Notes: generated by a model from the letters alone, not told the origin. Counted from the first letter of the stretch, positions 8,407 through 17,161 are shown. The stretch: 64,000 nt of DNA from Agromyces sp. H17E-10 (GCF_022919715.1 NZ_CP095042.1:310001-374000), one strand, 5' to 3'. Translations and numbers: made by a program.

Positions 8407-11001
8407 TCAGGCCCGGCGCAGTCGCAGACTGTTGAGCACGACGAACACGCTCGAGAACGCCATCGCCGCACCCGCGATCATCGGGTTGAGGAACCCGGCC
8501 GCCGCGAGCGGGATCGCCGCGACGTTGTATGCGAACGCCCAGAACAGGTTGCCGCGGATCGTGCCGAGCGTGGCGCGCGCGAGCGAGATCGCATCGGGGA
8601 TCGCACCCGGCTCGTCGCGCGTGAGCGCGAGGTCGCTCGCGCTCGCCGCGGCATCCGTGCCGCCGCCCATGGCGATGCCGAGGTCGGATGCGGCGAGCGC
8701 GGCCGCATCGTTGACGCCGTCGCCGACCATCGCGGTCTTGTGCCCGGCCGACTGCAGGCCGGTGACGACGGCGAGCTTGCCCTCGGGGCTCGTGCCGGCG
8801 TGCACCTCGTCGATGCCGAGCTCCGCGGCGACCCGGCGGGCGGGCCGCTCGGCGTCGCCCGTGACGAGCACGGGCACGAGCCCCTGGCCGCGCAGGCGCC
8901 CGATCGCCTCGCGGGCACCGGGGCGGACGGTGTCGCCCACCTCGAGCACCGCGCGCACCTCGCCGCCCCAGCCGACGGCGACCGCGGTCGCGTCGGAGTC
9001 GGCGATGCGCCGGGCGAGGTCGTCGGGAAGCCGGAGGCCGAGCTCCTCGAGGAAGGCCGGACGACCGACCGCCGCCGCCACCCCGTCGACGACACCGGTC
9101 ACCCCGAGCCCGGCGTGGGCCCGGAAGTCGCGTACCTCGGGCACCGTCGCGCCGCGCTCCGCCGCGCCTGCGACGACGGCCCGGGCGATCGGGTGCTCCG
9201 AACGGCCCTCGAGCGCGGCGGCGACGGCGAGTGCGGCGTGGGCTGCGGCATCCGCGGTCTCGCTCGTGCCCGCGCCGGGCGTGACGACTGCGCCGAGGCG
9301 CATGCGCCCCGTGGTGAGGGTGCCGGTCTTGTCGAGCAGGATCGTGTCGATGCCCGCGATGCGGTCGAGGGTCTCGGGACCGGTGATGAGGATGCCGCGT
9401 TCGGCGCCGCGCCCCGTGCCGACGAGGATCGCCATCGGCGTCGCGAGTCCGAGCGCGCACGGGCACGCGATCACGAGCACTGCGACGGCTGCGGTGATCG
9501 CCTGCTCGACTGGGCTGCCGGTCGCGACCCAGACGATCGCGGTGCCGAGCGCGATCGCGATCACGATCGGCACGAACACGGCCGAGATGCGGTCGGCGAG
9601 GCGCTGCGCCTTCGACTTGCCGAGCTGCGCGTCCTCGACGAGGCGCGCGATCTGCGCGAGACGGGTGTCGGCGCCGACCCGCTTCGCCTCGACCACCAGG
9701 CTGCCGCCGTGCACGATCGTCGCGGCGGTGACCTCGCTGCCGGCGGCGACGTCGACGGGGGCCGGCTCGCCCGTGAGCATGGACTCGTCGACGCTCGCGG
9801 CCCCGTCGACGACCGTGCCGTCGGCGGCGATGCGTTCGCCGGGGCGCACGACGAACCGGTCGCCCGGGTGGAGCTCGGCGATCGGGACGCGCGTCTCGAC
9901 GAGCGCGCCAGTGCGTGCGCCGACCGCGTCGGACGCTGCGCCGGCCGATGCGCCGACCGGTGCGCCGGCGCCGTCGGGCGTCGCGGCTGCCGTGCCGCGC
10001 ACGACGGTCACCTCGCGTGGCGCCAGCTCGAGGAGCGTACGCAGGGCCTTGCCGGCCCGGCGCTTCGAGCGCGCCTCGATGTACCGCCCGAGCAGGATGA
10101 TCGTGATGACGCCCGCCGCGACCTCGAGGTACACGTCGCCGCCGGGGGTGCCACGCACGCCGAACGTCCACTCGTGCGTCATGCCCGCCATGCCCGCGTC
10201 ACCGAAGAACAGCGCCCAGAGCGACCAGGCGAACGCCGTCAGCGTGCCGAGCGAGACCAGGGTGTCCATCGTGAGCGAGCCGTGTCGCAGGTTCACCCAC
10301 GCCGCCCGGTGGAACGGCCAGCCGCCCCACACCACGACCGGCGCGGCGAGCGCGAGCGACAGCCACTGCCAGTACGTGAACTGCAGCGCCGGGATCATCG
10401 CGATCGCGACGACCGGCACCGTGAGCACGGCCGAGACGATGAGTCGGGTGCGCAACGGGTCGTCGGTGCGGGATGCCGCGGGGCGGGCGCTGCTCGCGGG
10501 CGCCGGGGTCGTGCGCCGAGGCGCATGGCTGACGGCCGGTGCCGGTACCGGTACCGACGAGTCGGTCGTGGCGCGCGGCCGATCGTCTGCACCGTCGGCC
10601 GACGCGCCGACGCCTGCGCCGTGGGGCTCGGCGGGTCGCGTCGGCGTGCCGACGACCGGGAGACCGAGCTCGACGCGTTGCGGCGGCGCGGCCGAGGACG
10701 TGCTCGTGCTCGCGGCGGCGAACGACTGCTCCCCCGCGCGCGGCGCCGGCGCCGCGGCATCCCGCCCGCGTTCGACCGGGGTGGCCGTGTAGCCGGCCTG
10801 GCGTACGGCATCGACGAGCGCGTCGATCGAGGTCGTCGAGGGGAAGCGCACGCGCGCCCGTTCGGTGGCGAGGTTGACCGCCGCCTCGACGCCGTCGAGC
10901 CGGCCGAGTCGCTTCTCGACCCGCCCCACGCAGCTCGCACACGTCATGCCCTCGATGTCGAGGTCGATCGTCTGCAGCGGGGCGTCGTCGAGCGTGGTCA
11001 T
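8407..11001 (-). CDS. copA: Copper-translocating P1B-type ATPase
   Basis: An 864-residue Cu+ export ATPase. An N-terminal heavy-metal-associated domain carries GMTCASC (18-24), then comes an unusual Ala/Pro/Ser-rich linker (about 70-160) before the first membrane segments. The ion-binding CPCALGLATP starts at C513, the phosphorylation site DKTGTL at D557, then SEHPIARAV (the HP motif) and GDGVNDAAALA (about 760-770). CPC predicts monovalent copper or silver. The ATG at 11001 is set by a TATATT -10 hexamer 7 nt upstream. It is divergent from csoR across a CsoR-type operator, so copper-induced derepression is expected. Confidence 0.95.
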   Translation of the reverse strand: MTTLDDAPLQTIDLDIEGMTCASCVGRVEKRLGRLDGVEAAVNLATERARVRFPSTTSIDALVDAVRQAGYTATPVERGRDAAAPAPRAGEQSFAAASTSTSSAAPPQRVELGLPVVGTPTRPAEPHGAGVGASADGADDRPRATTDSSVPVPAPAVSHAPRRTTPAPASSARPAASRTDDPLRTRLIVSAVLTVPVVAIAMIPALQFTYWQWLSLALAAPVVVWGGWPFHRAAWVNLRHGSLTMDTLVSLGTLTAFAWSLWALFFGDAGMAGMTHEWTFGVRGTPGGDVYLEVAAGVITIILLGRYIEARSKRRAGKALRTLLELAPREVTVVRGTAAATPDGAGAPVGASAGAASDAVGARTGALVETRVPIAELHPGDRFVVRPGERIAADGTVVDGAASVDESMLTGEPAPVDVAAGSEVTAATIVHGGSLVVEAKRVGADTRLAQIARLVEDAQLGKSKAQRLADRISAVFVPIVIAIALGTAIVWVATGSPVEQAITAAVAVLVIACPCALGLATPMAILVGTGRGAERGILITGPETLDRIAGIDTILLDKTGTLTTGRMRLGAVVTPGAGTSETADAAAHAALAVAAALEGRSEHPIARAVVAGAAERGATVPEVRDFRAHAGLGVTGVVDGVAAAVGRPAFLEELGLRLPDDLARRIADSDATAVAVGWGGEVRAVLEVGDTVRPGAREAIGRLRGQGLVPVLVTGDAERPARRVAAELGIDEVHAGTSPEGKLAVVTGLQSAGHKTAMVGDGVNDAAALAASDLGIAMGGGTDAAASASDLALTRDEPGAIPDAISLARATLGTIRGNLFWAFAYNVAAIPLAAAGFLNPMIAGAAMAFSSVFVVLNSLRLRRA

Positions 11002-11008
11002 GACGACG

Positions 11009-11014
11009 AATATA
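11009..11014 (-). promoter_or_regulatory. -10 element TATATT of copA, overlapping the operator
   Basis: On the minus strand TATATT ends 7 nt before the copA ATG, giving an essentially leaderless mRNA. Three of its bases lie inside the operator at 11012-11028, so a bound repressor would block the promoter directly. Confidence 0.6.
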
Positions 11015-11028
11015 CCCCCTAGGGGTAT
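11012..11028. promoter_or_regulatory. CsoR-type operator
   Basis: A perfect 7-bp inverted repeat ATACCCC and GGGGTAT with a 3-nt spacer, the layout of CsoR boxes controlling copper genes. It lies between divergent copA and csoR and overlaps the copA -10; it is 15 nt upstream of the csoR -10, so it can control both. Confidence 0.8.
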
Positions 11029-11043
11029 CAGGCGCAAACGCGG

Positions 11044-11049
11044 TATCCT
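11044..11049 (+). promoter_or_regulatory. -10 element TATCCT of csoR
   Basis: TATCCT ends 6 nt before the GTG start at 11056, without a ribosome binding site, indicating a leaderless transcript. Confidence 0.55.
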
Positions 11050-11055
11050 GTACTC

Positions 11056-11331
11056 GTGATCGAGGACATCAAGAAGCGCGCCCTGCACCGCACACGCATC
11101 ATCGAGGGCCAGCTGCGCGGCATCGAGAAGATGATCGAGAACGACGACTACTGCGTCGACATCATCACGCTCTCGCTCGCCGTGCAGAAGTCGCTCGGTT
11201 CGCTCAACAAGCTGCTCGTCGAGAACCACCTGCGCACGCACGTCACCCACCAGTACGAGGCCGGCGGCGACGAGCGCGAGGCGGCTGTCGCCGAGCTCGT
11301 CCGCATCTTCGAGCTGTCCAACCGCGGCTGA
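11056..11331 (+). CDS. csoR: CsoR/RcnR-family metal-sensing repressor (DUF156)
   Basis: A 91-residue all-helical DUF156 repressor. The canonical copper ligands of CsoR are Cys, His, Cys with spacings 25 and 4. Here C33, H58 and H62 occupy those positions, so the third ligand is His rather than Cys. The N-terminal His that nickel/cobalt RcnR uses is absent. Position and operator argue for control of the divergent copper ATPase, but the ligand set could alter affinity or metal choice. GTG start with TATCCT 6 nt upstream. Confidence 0.85.
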   Translation: MIEDIKKRALHRTRIIEGQLRGIEKMIENDDYCVDIITLSLAVQKSLGSLNKLLVENHLRTHVTHQYEAGGDEREAAVAELVRIFELSNRG

Positions 11332-11501
11332 TCGGGCCTCGGCTCCCCCGTCGGCCGCGAACACCTCGGTCGCGCGCACGGCTTCGCCGTGGATCGTGCC
11401 CGACCGTCGCGCTCGCGGCTGCATCGCCGCTCGTAGCCGCGCGTTCGCACCGGACGACTGCCCCGCCACGCCTGTACCGCCGGCCCCGCCCGCCGCGCCG
11501 A

Positions 11502-12482
11502 TCAGGTGCCGGGCGCGGTCTCCGCGAGCCAGGCGTCGAGCTCGCTCGGCTCGTCGGTGATGATGCCGTCGACGCCGAGCGCGTTGACGGTCTCCCAGTG
11601 CTCGAGCTCGTTGAGGGTGTAGCAGAGCACCGCGATGCCGGCGTCGTGCGCGCGTTCGAGGGCACCGGGCACGGCCGTCACCGAGTCGACGGTCGTCGCG
11701 AACCCGATGAGCCCGAATCGCTCGGCCATCGGCACCGGGTCCGCCGGCAGCTCGCGGATGAGCATGATGCGCGGCAGGGTCGGTGCGACCGCCTGCAGCG
11801 AGGTCAGCGTCTCGATGCTGAAGCTCTGGAACACGACCCTGCCGCGAAGCCCGTGCCGCTCGACGAGATCGGTCACGAGGCGCGCCTCCTCGGGCGTCCA
11901 GTCGGCTTTCAGCTCGATGAGGGCGCGCGCATCGTCCCGCCGGGCGAGCGCCGTCAGGAAGCGCTCGAGGGTCGGGACCCTCTCGCCCGCGTACTCCGGC
12001 GCATACCAGGCACCGACGTCGAGCCGCTCGAGCTCGTCGAGATCGAGTTCGTCGACGCTGCGATCGACGCCGGCGACGCGCTCGAGCGTCGCGTCATGGA
12101 AGAGCACCGGCACCCCGTCGCGGGTGAGCTGCACGTCGGTCTCGACGAACTCGAGCTCGTCCATCGCGAGCTCGAGCGAGGGCATCGTGTTCTCGGGGGC
12201 CGTCGCGCGATCGCCGCGGTGTCCGACGGTGAAAGCCGGCTCACCGGGTGCGCGAAGGGCGCCGAACACGTCGATCGCGTAGACCGTGGGCGGCGTCTGC
12301 GCGATGAACAGCACGGTCGCGACGAGGGCGACGGCGATCGCGGCGAGGGTGGCTCGAACCGCACGTCGGGGCGGGCGGGCGAACACGGCAAGGGGTCGGA
12401 ATCGGGCGGGGGTCGCGGGTGCGGCGGCACTCGGCCGCCGACGTGCGGTCGTCGGGGCGACCGCACGCGAGGCGTGCGTCAC
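11502..12482 (-). CDS. Glycerophosphodiester phosphodiesterase (membrane-anchored)
   Basis: A 326-residue GDPD-family enzyme hydrolysing glycerophosphodiesters to glycerol 3-phosphate and an alcohol. A basic N-terminus and one hydrophobic segment (AIAVALVATVLFIAQ) precede the catalytic domain, so it is probably anchored facing outside. Family motifs: HRGDRATAPENT, then ETDVQLTRDGVPVLFHDATL, ELK (IELKAD) and GVDGIITDEP near the C-terminus. The GTG at 12482 is chosen for GGAAAGG 8 nt upstream; an in-frame ATG further up is possible. Convergent with csoR. Confidence 0.85.
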   Translation of the reverse strand: MTHASRAVAPTTARRRPSAAAPATPARFRPLAVFARPPRRAVRATLAAIAVALVATVLFIAQTPPTVYAIDVFGALRAPGEPAFTVGHRGDRATAPENTMPSLELAMDELEFVETDVQLTRDGVPVLFHDATLERVAGVDRSVDELDLDELERLDVGAWYAPEYAGERVPTLERFLTALARRDDARALIELKADWTPEEARLVTDLVERHGLRGRVVFQSFSIETLTSLQAVAPTLPRIMLIRELPADPVPMAERFGLIGFATTVDSVTAVPGALERAHDAGIAVLCYTLNELEHWETVNALGVDGIITDEPSELDAWLAETAPGT

Positions 12483-12617
12483 GGGTTCGGGCCTTTCCAC
12501 CGATCGCGCTCCGTCGCGCGCCGGTGCAGGAAACCTTAGCACCGGCGTTATCGTTTCGTTACCATTTTTCGGGGAACCGGCCGGCATCGACGCGGATGCC
12601 ACGGGCGACGACCGCTC

Positions 12618-12700
12618 GCGGGTTGAGGAGGAGCGCAGCGACGCCTCGAACCCGGCCGGCCGCGGGTCGAGGAGGAGCGCAGCGACGTTTCGAAACCCGC
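12618..12700. repeat. Two tandem copies of a palindromic intergenic repeat
   Basis: Two copies about 38 bp long, offset by 44 bp, share the core GAGGAGGAGCGCAGCGACG. Each is flanked by inverted GGGTyGA and TCGAACCC-type ends (12618-12654 and 12662-12700). They sit in the 333-nt gap between the GDPD and DUF222 genes (12483-12815), where no gene is seen. They resemble the palindromic intergenic repeats I associate with Microbacteriaceae genomes. A related element occurs near 59300. Confidence 0.65.
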
Positions 12701-12815
12701 CTGTGGACAACTCGGCTTGGGGTCGGCTTGTGGAGGACGAGTCGCCAGAAAATCGCTGGTCAACGGCGCGTTTCGGCCGGACCGGAACGTCGGTGGGTGG
12801 TGCTGGAATGGGTTC

Positions 12816-14216
12816 ATGGCAGACCTGGCGGCAGCACTCGAACACCTCGAGGTACTGCTCGCCGACGCCTTCGCCGCAACCCGGCCCGCAGCGCTTCGCG
12901 ATGACGACCTGCTCCTCGCGACCGCCGCGCTCGAACGCTTCGGCCGGCTGGTCGATGCCGGGCGGGCCCGGTTCGCGGGCGAGATCGCCGAACGCAGCGA
13001 CCGCAACCACGGCGCCGAACGACTCTCCGCGACGAAGGGCTGCCGGTCAGCCGCCGAACTGCTCGAACGCGTCACTCAGGTATCCGGGGCCGAAGCCCGA
13101 CGCCGAGTCGCCGTCGGCCAAGCCACCCGACCGAGAGTCGGCCACACCGGTGAGACGTTGCCGCCCGAGTACCCGCACATCGCCTCCGCACTCGCCGCGG
13201 GTGCGGTCGGGCTCGACGCCGCTGCGATGGTCGTCCGCGAGCTCGGCCGCACGCGACCCGTCGCCGACCCCGTGAAGCTCGACATCGCCGAACGTGAACT
13301 CGTCGACGCCGCGCAGGGCCACGGCGACGCCGCACCCGTCCGGTGCACCGCCGACGAACTCACCGTCCAAGCCCGCGCCTGGGCCCTCTACCTCGACCAA
13401 GACTGCCCCGAACCCGACGACGAACGCGCCATGCGCAAACGCGGCCTCCGCCTCGGCCGCACCCGCGACGGCCTCATCACCCTCACCGGCGAACTCATGC
13501 CCGAGGTCGCCGCCAAACTCCGCCGCCTCTTCGACGCGCACCTCGCACCCCGCGCGGGCGGCGGCTTCCTCACCGATGCCGAACGCGAAGATCTCGCGAC
13601 CCAAGCCGAGACGCGTACGCCCGCCCAGCAACGCCACGACGTGCTCGCCGCGATCATCGACACCGCCGCCCGCTCCGGAGAACACCCCTCGATCGGCGGC
13701 GCCGCGCCGACCGTGCTCGTCAGCGTGCGCAGCGCCGACCTCGCCACCGGACACGGCGCAGCCCACGCCGACGGCGTCGATGCGCCGATCTCGCTCCGCG
13801 CTGCCCGGCACATGATGTGCACTGGCGGCGTCCAGACCGTCGTCTTCGACGACGCGAGTCGCATCATCCGACTCGGCTCACCTGAACGATGCTTCACGCC
13901 GCACCAACGCCGCGCGATCACGCTCCGCGACGGCAACTGCGTCATCCCCGGCTGCACCATCCCCGCCGCCTGGGCCGAGATCCACCACGTCATCCCCGAC
14001 CGCGACGACGGCGCCACCCACACCGACAACGGGGTCCTGCTCTGCTGGTTCCACCACCGCACCATCGACACCTCCGGCTGGACCATCCGCATGCGACACG
14101 GCGTCCCCGAGGTAAGAGCACCCCACTGGCTCGACCCGACCGGCACCTGGCGAAGATCGACCACCTCACCGACACGACTCGCCGACGAACGAGAACGAGA
14201 ACGAAGTACCGGGTAG
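12816..14216 (+). CDS. DUF222 domain protein with C-terminal HNH endonuclease domain
   Basis: A 466-residue member of the actinobacterial DUF222/HNH (13E12-like) family. DUF222 fills roughly residues 1-330; the HNH nuclease follows with CVIPGCTIPA, EIHHVIP and DNGVLLCWFHH, including metal-binding Cys and His residues. These genes occur in many near-copies per genome and their function is unresolved; mobile or nuclease activity is family-level inference. The ATG at 12816 gives the usual short start. Codon use shows more GAA, CAA and AAA than neighbours, and repeats plus a gene remnant flank it, which suggests insertion. Confidence 0.85.
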   Translation: MADLAAALEHLEVLLADAFAATRPAALRDDDLLLATAALERFGRLVDAGRARFAGEIAERSDRNHGAERLSATKGCRSAAELLERVTQVSGAEARRRVAVGQATRPRVGHTGETLPPEYPHIASALAAGAVGLDAAAMVVRELGRTRPVADPVKLDIAERELVDAAQGHGDAAPVRCTADELTVQARAWALYLDQDCPEPDDERAMRKRGLRLGRTRDGLITLTGELMPEVAAKLRRLFDAHLAPRAGGGFLTDAEREDLATQAETRTPAQQRHDVLAAIIDTAARSGEHPSIGGAAPTVLVSVRSADLATGHGAAHADGVDAPISLRAARHMMCTGGVQTVVFDDASRIIRLGSPERCFTPHQRRAITLRDGNCVIPGCTIPAAWAEIHHVIPDRDDGATHTDNGVLLCWFHHRTIDTSGWTIRMRHGVPEVRAPHWLDPTGTWRRSTTSPTRLADERERERSTG

Positions 14217-14319
14217 ACGGTGGCCCCCGTCGGCGAGCGCGCAGCCGCCGCCCGCAGCGGCACCGCCCCTTGCAGAGCGGTGATGGTCCGCCACGTGCCC
14301 GATGCGCCTTCGGCCGCCT

Positions 14320-14435
14320 CGAGGTACGCACGACGCGCTCTCGACGCAACCGCTCAGCAGCGGAGTCGTCAGCAGGATCGCCACCGCGCCGGCGGCCGAC
14401 GCCCACGTGCGACCGGCGAGTCGGCGCAACGACAT
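14320..14435 (-). pseudogene. Possible remnant of a lipoprotein gene (signal peptide only)
   Basis: A short frame on the minus strand starts MSLRRLAGRTWASAAGA and reaches a textbook lipobox, LLSGC at residues 26-30. Soon after the Cys the composition turns into Arg/Gly-rich low-meaning sequence that runs into the end of the DUF222 gene. This looks like the 5' end of an exported lipoprotein cut off by insertion of its neighbour. Chance cannot be excluded: the frame is only about 40 convincing codons. Confidence 0.3.
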
Positions 14436-14455
14436 CGACGCCCTCGACACTCCGG

Positions 14456-14707
14456 TCACCGCCGCTCGTTGCCGCGCCGGTAGTTGCCGGTCACCCGGGC
14501 GAGCAGATGCTGTGCCGCGAGCTCGTCGCGGTCCGCCTCGGCACGCGAGAGGCCCGCGACGAGTCGCGCGGCGGCCGAACCGCCGACGGTCGTCACGACG
14601 CGTCCGCCGCGCGAGACGAGCACCGCGCCGTCTTTCGCGACGCGGTACTCGAACGGATCGGCGACGAGACGCCCTCGCTCGTCGGACGCGCCGTTGCGAC
14701 CTGACAT
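14456..14707 (-). CDS. Small conserved protein at the end of the deoC-aldehyde dehydrogenase operon
   Basis: 83 residues, soluble, no Cys. The body FEYRVAKDGAVLVSRGGRVV and the end LLARVTGNYRRGNERR resemble a small protein I have seen widely in Micrococcales; its function is unknown. The ATG at 14707 lies 10 nt after the half-length aldehyde dehydrogenase stop, so it is probably the last gene of that operon. The conserved basic C-terminus could bind nucleic acid, but this is speculation. Confidence 0.7.
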   Translation of the reverse strand: MSGRNGASDERGRLVADPFEYRVAKDGAVLVSRGGRVVTTVGGSAAARLVAGLSRAEADRDELAAQHLLARVTGNYRRGNERR

Positions 14708-14717
14708 CGGCCGGCGC

Positions 14718-15578
14718 CTACCGCAGGCTCTTCGTGTGCCAGACCGTCTTCGTCTCGGTGAACGCGGTGATGCGGCCGAGCGCGGGCGCCGCAGCGTCGG
14801 GGCCGTTCTCGGGACGCAGCACGCGCTTGAGCGTGTCGGCCGCGTCGATCTCGAGCGAGACCCAGTCGAGCGCGCCCGCACCGACCAGGTCGATCGCGTT
14901 GACGTCGGCGTGGCTCGCGAGCCACGGGGCGATCTCGGCGGGCGAACCGGTGAGCACGTTCACGACGCCCTTCGGCACGTCGCTCGTGGCGAGCACCTCG
15001 GCGAGCGAGATCGCCGACCGCGGGTATCGCTCGCTCGCGACGATCACGACCGAGTTGCCGGCGACGAGCGCCGGCGCAAGCGCCGACACGAAGCCGACGA
15101 GCGACGAGTCCTGCGGAGCGATGATCGCGATGACCCCGCTCGGCTCGGGCACCGAGATGTTGAAGTACGGCCCGGCGACCGGGTTCGCGTTGCCCGCGAC
15201 CTGGGCGAACTTGTCGGCCCAGCCCGCGTACCAGACCCAGCGATCGATCGCCTCGTCGACCTGGGCAGTCGCGACGGCGCGCGAGACGCCCTCGGACTCC
15301 TCGATCTCGGCGACGAACTGCGCACGACGCCCTTCGAGCACCTCGGCGATGCGGTAAAGCACCTGGCCGCGGTTGTACGCGGTCGCACCGGCCCAGCCGG
15401 ACACCCCGGCCCGTGCGGCGACGACCGCGTCGCGTGCGTCCTTGCGCGAGGCCTTCGCGGCGTTCGCGAGGAAGCTGCCGTCGGCGGCGACGACCTCGTA
15501 GGTGCGCCCCGACTCGCTGCGCGGGAACGCGCCGCCGATGTAGAGCTTGTACGTCTTCGGCACGGCGAGGCGGCTCAC
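14718..15578 (-). CDS. Half-length aldehyde dehydrogenase family protein lacking the catalytic domain
   Basis: 286 residues, against about 480-500 for a complete enzyme. It has the N-terminal NAD-binding half (YKLYIGGAFPRSESGRTY, then GVIAIIAPQDSS, LAPALVAGNSVV, PKGVVNVLTG) but ends before the glutamate and cysteine of the active site; no FxxxGQxC motif is present. The GTG start overlaps the stop of the complete enzyme by 4 nt (GTGA) with GGGAG upstream, so the two are translationally coupled and may form a mixed complex. The clean frame and intact N-terminus argue against a recent pseudogene. Confidence 0.85.
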   Translation of the reverse strand: MSRLAVPKTYKLYIGGAFPRSESGRTYEVVAADGSFLANAAKASRKDARDAVVAARAGVSGWAGATAYNRGQVLYRIAEVLEGRRAQFVAEIEESEGVSRAVATAQVDEAIDRWVWYAGWADKFAQVAGNANPVAGPYFNISVPEPSGVIAIIAPQDSSLVGFVSALAPALVAGNSVVIVASERYPRSAISLAEVLATSDVPKGVVNVLTGSPAEIAPWLASHADVNAIDLVGAGALDWVSLEIDAADTLKRVLRPENGPDAAAPALGRITAFTETKTVWHTKSLR

Positions 15579-17161
15579 TTCGCGGCTCCCTTCTTCGCGG
15601 CGCCCGCTCGTCGGGTGCGCGCCTTCGGCTTCGACGCGGATGCCCCGGCCGAGGCATCCGCGGCCTCGATGGGGCGCTGCGCGCCCGAACGACCGGCCGT
15701 GACCTGCGCGGCCGAGCGCCCGATGGGTGCCGGCGACAGGTACGCGGCGAGGCCGTGGCGGCCGCCCTCCCGGCCGTAGCCCGACTCCTTGTAGCCGCCG
15801 AACGGCGAGCTCGGGTCGAACCGGTTGAACGTGTTCGCCCAGATCACGCCCGCGCGCAGCTGGTCGGCGACGGCGAGGATGCGGCTGCCCTTGTCGGTCC
15901 AGATGCCGGCGGACAGGCCGTACGGGGTGTTGTTCGCCTTCGCGATCGCCTCCTGCGGCGTGCGGAAGGTGAGCACCGACAGCACCGGGCCGAAGATCTC
16001 CTCGCGGGCGATGCGGCTCGACGTCTGCACGTTCGTGAAGATCGTCGGCGCGTACCAGAAGCCGTTCTCGGGGATCTCGCACGGCGCGCTCCAGCGCTCG
16101 GCACCCTCTTCGACACCTGCGTCGCTCAGCATGCGAATGCGGTCGAGCTGCTCGCGCGAGTTGATCGCGCCGATGTCGGTGTTCTTGTCGAGCGGGTCGC
16201 CGAGGCGGAGGATCGAGAGGCGGGTCTTCAGCCGCTCGACGACCTCGTCGTGGATGTTCTCCTGCACGAGCAGTCGGCTGCCGGCGCAGCACACGTGACC
16301 CTGGTTGAAGAAGATGCCGTTGACGATGCCCTCGATCGCCTGGTCGATCGGCGCGTCGTCGAAGACGATGTTCGCGGCCTTGCCGCCGAGCTCGAGGGTC
16401 GCGCGCTTGTCGGTGCCCGCGATCTGCTTCGCGATCGCCCGACCGACCGCGGTCGAACCCGTGAAGGCGACCTTGTCGACGCCCTCGTGGGCGACGAGCG
16501 CCGCACCGGTGTCGCCCGCGCCCGTGACGATGTTCACGACGCCCGGGGGCAGGTCGGCCTGCTGCAGGATCTCGGCGAAGATGAGCGCCGTGAGCGGCGT
16601 CGTCTCTGCGGGCTTCAGCACGACCGTGTTGCCCGCGGCGAGCGCGGGCGCGATCTTCCACGCGAGCATGAGCAGCGGGAAGTTCCACGGGATGACCTGT
16701 GCGGCGACGCCGAGCGAGCGCGGGTCGGCGCCGAGGCCGGCATGGTCGAGCTTGTCCGCCCAGCCCGCGTAGTAGAAGAACCACGCGGCGACGAGCGGCA
16801 CATCGACGTCGCGCGACTCCTTGATCGGCTTGCCGTTGTCGAGCGACTCGGCGACGGCGAGCTCGCGGGCGCGCTCCTGCACGAGGCGGGCGATGCGGAA
16901 GAGGTACTTGCCGCGGTCGCGGCCGCTCATCTTCGACCACACGCGGTCGTACGCCCGACGGGCGGCGGCGACCGCGTCGTCGATGTCGGCCTCGTTCGCG
17001 TTCGCGATCATCGCGATGCGCTCCTCGCTCGAGGGCGAGATGGTCTGGAACGGGGTGCCGCGACCATCGACGAACCGGCCGTCGATGAAGAGCCCGTAGC
17101 TGTCGCGGAGGTTGAGGATGGCGCGCGACTCTGGGGCCGGCGCGTAATCGAGGAAGCTCAT
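15575..17161 (-). CDS. NAD(P)-dependent aldehyde dehydrogenase (deoxyribose pathway)
   Basis: A 528-residue complete aldehyde dehydrogenase. IPWNFP and KPAETTP mark the cofactor site, E257 (LELGGK) is the general base and C291 (NQGHVC) the nucleophile; their 34-residue spacing is canonical. A Lys/Ala-rich tail of about 40 residues follows the fold. With deoC upstream, the likely substrate is acetaldehyde from deoxyribose 5-phosphate cleavage, giving acetate; this is inference from context. ATG 54 nt after the deoC stop, behind GAAAGAG; the downstream gene overlaps by 4 nt. Confidence 0.9.
   Translation of the reverse strand: MSFLDYAPAPESRAILNLRDSYGLFIDGRFVDGRGTPFQTISPSSEERIAMIANANEADIDDAVAAARRAYDRVWSKMSGRDRGKYLFRIARLVQERARELAVAESLDNGKPIKESRDVDVPLVAAWFFYYAGWADKLDHAGLGADPRSLGVAAQVIPWNFPLLMLAWKIAPALAAGNTVVLKPAETTPLTALIFAEILQQADLPPGVVNIVTGAGDTGAALVAHEGVDKVAFTGSTAVGRAIAKQIAGTDKRATLELGGKAANIVFDDAPIDQAIEGIVNGIFFNQGHVCCAGSRLLVQENIHDEVVERLKTRLSILRLGDPLDKNTDIGAINSREQLDRIRMLSDAGVEEGAERWSAPCEIPENGFWYAPTIFTNVQTSSRIAREEIFGPVLSVLTFRTPQEAIAKANNTPYGLSAGIWTDKGSRILAVADQLRAGVIWANTFNRFDPSSPFGGYKESGYGREGGRHGLAAYLSPAPIGRSAAQVTAGRSGAQRPIEAADASAGASASKPKARTRRAGAAKKGAAK

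Noticed and set aside
14166..14459. A 97-codon frame starting with a lipoprotein signal, considered as an intact gene.
   Set aside because: After the lipobox the sequence becomes Arg/Gly/His-rich without fold-like pattern and overlaps the end of the DUF222 gene, so it is listed only as a possible remnant.
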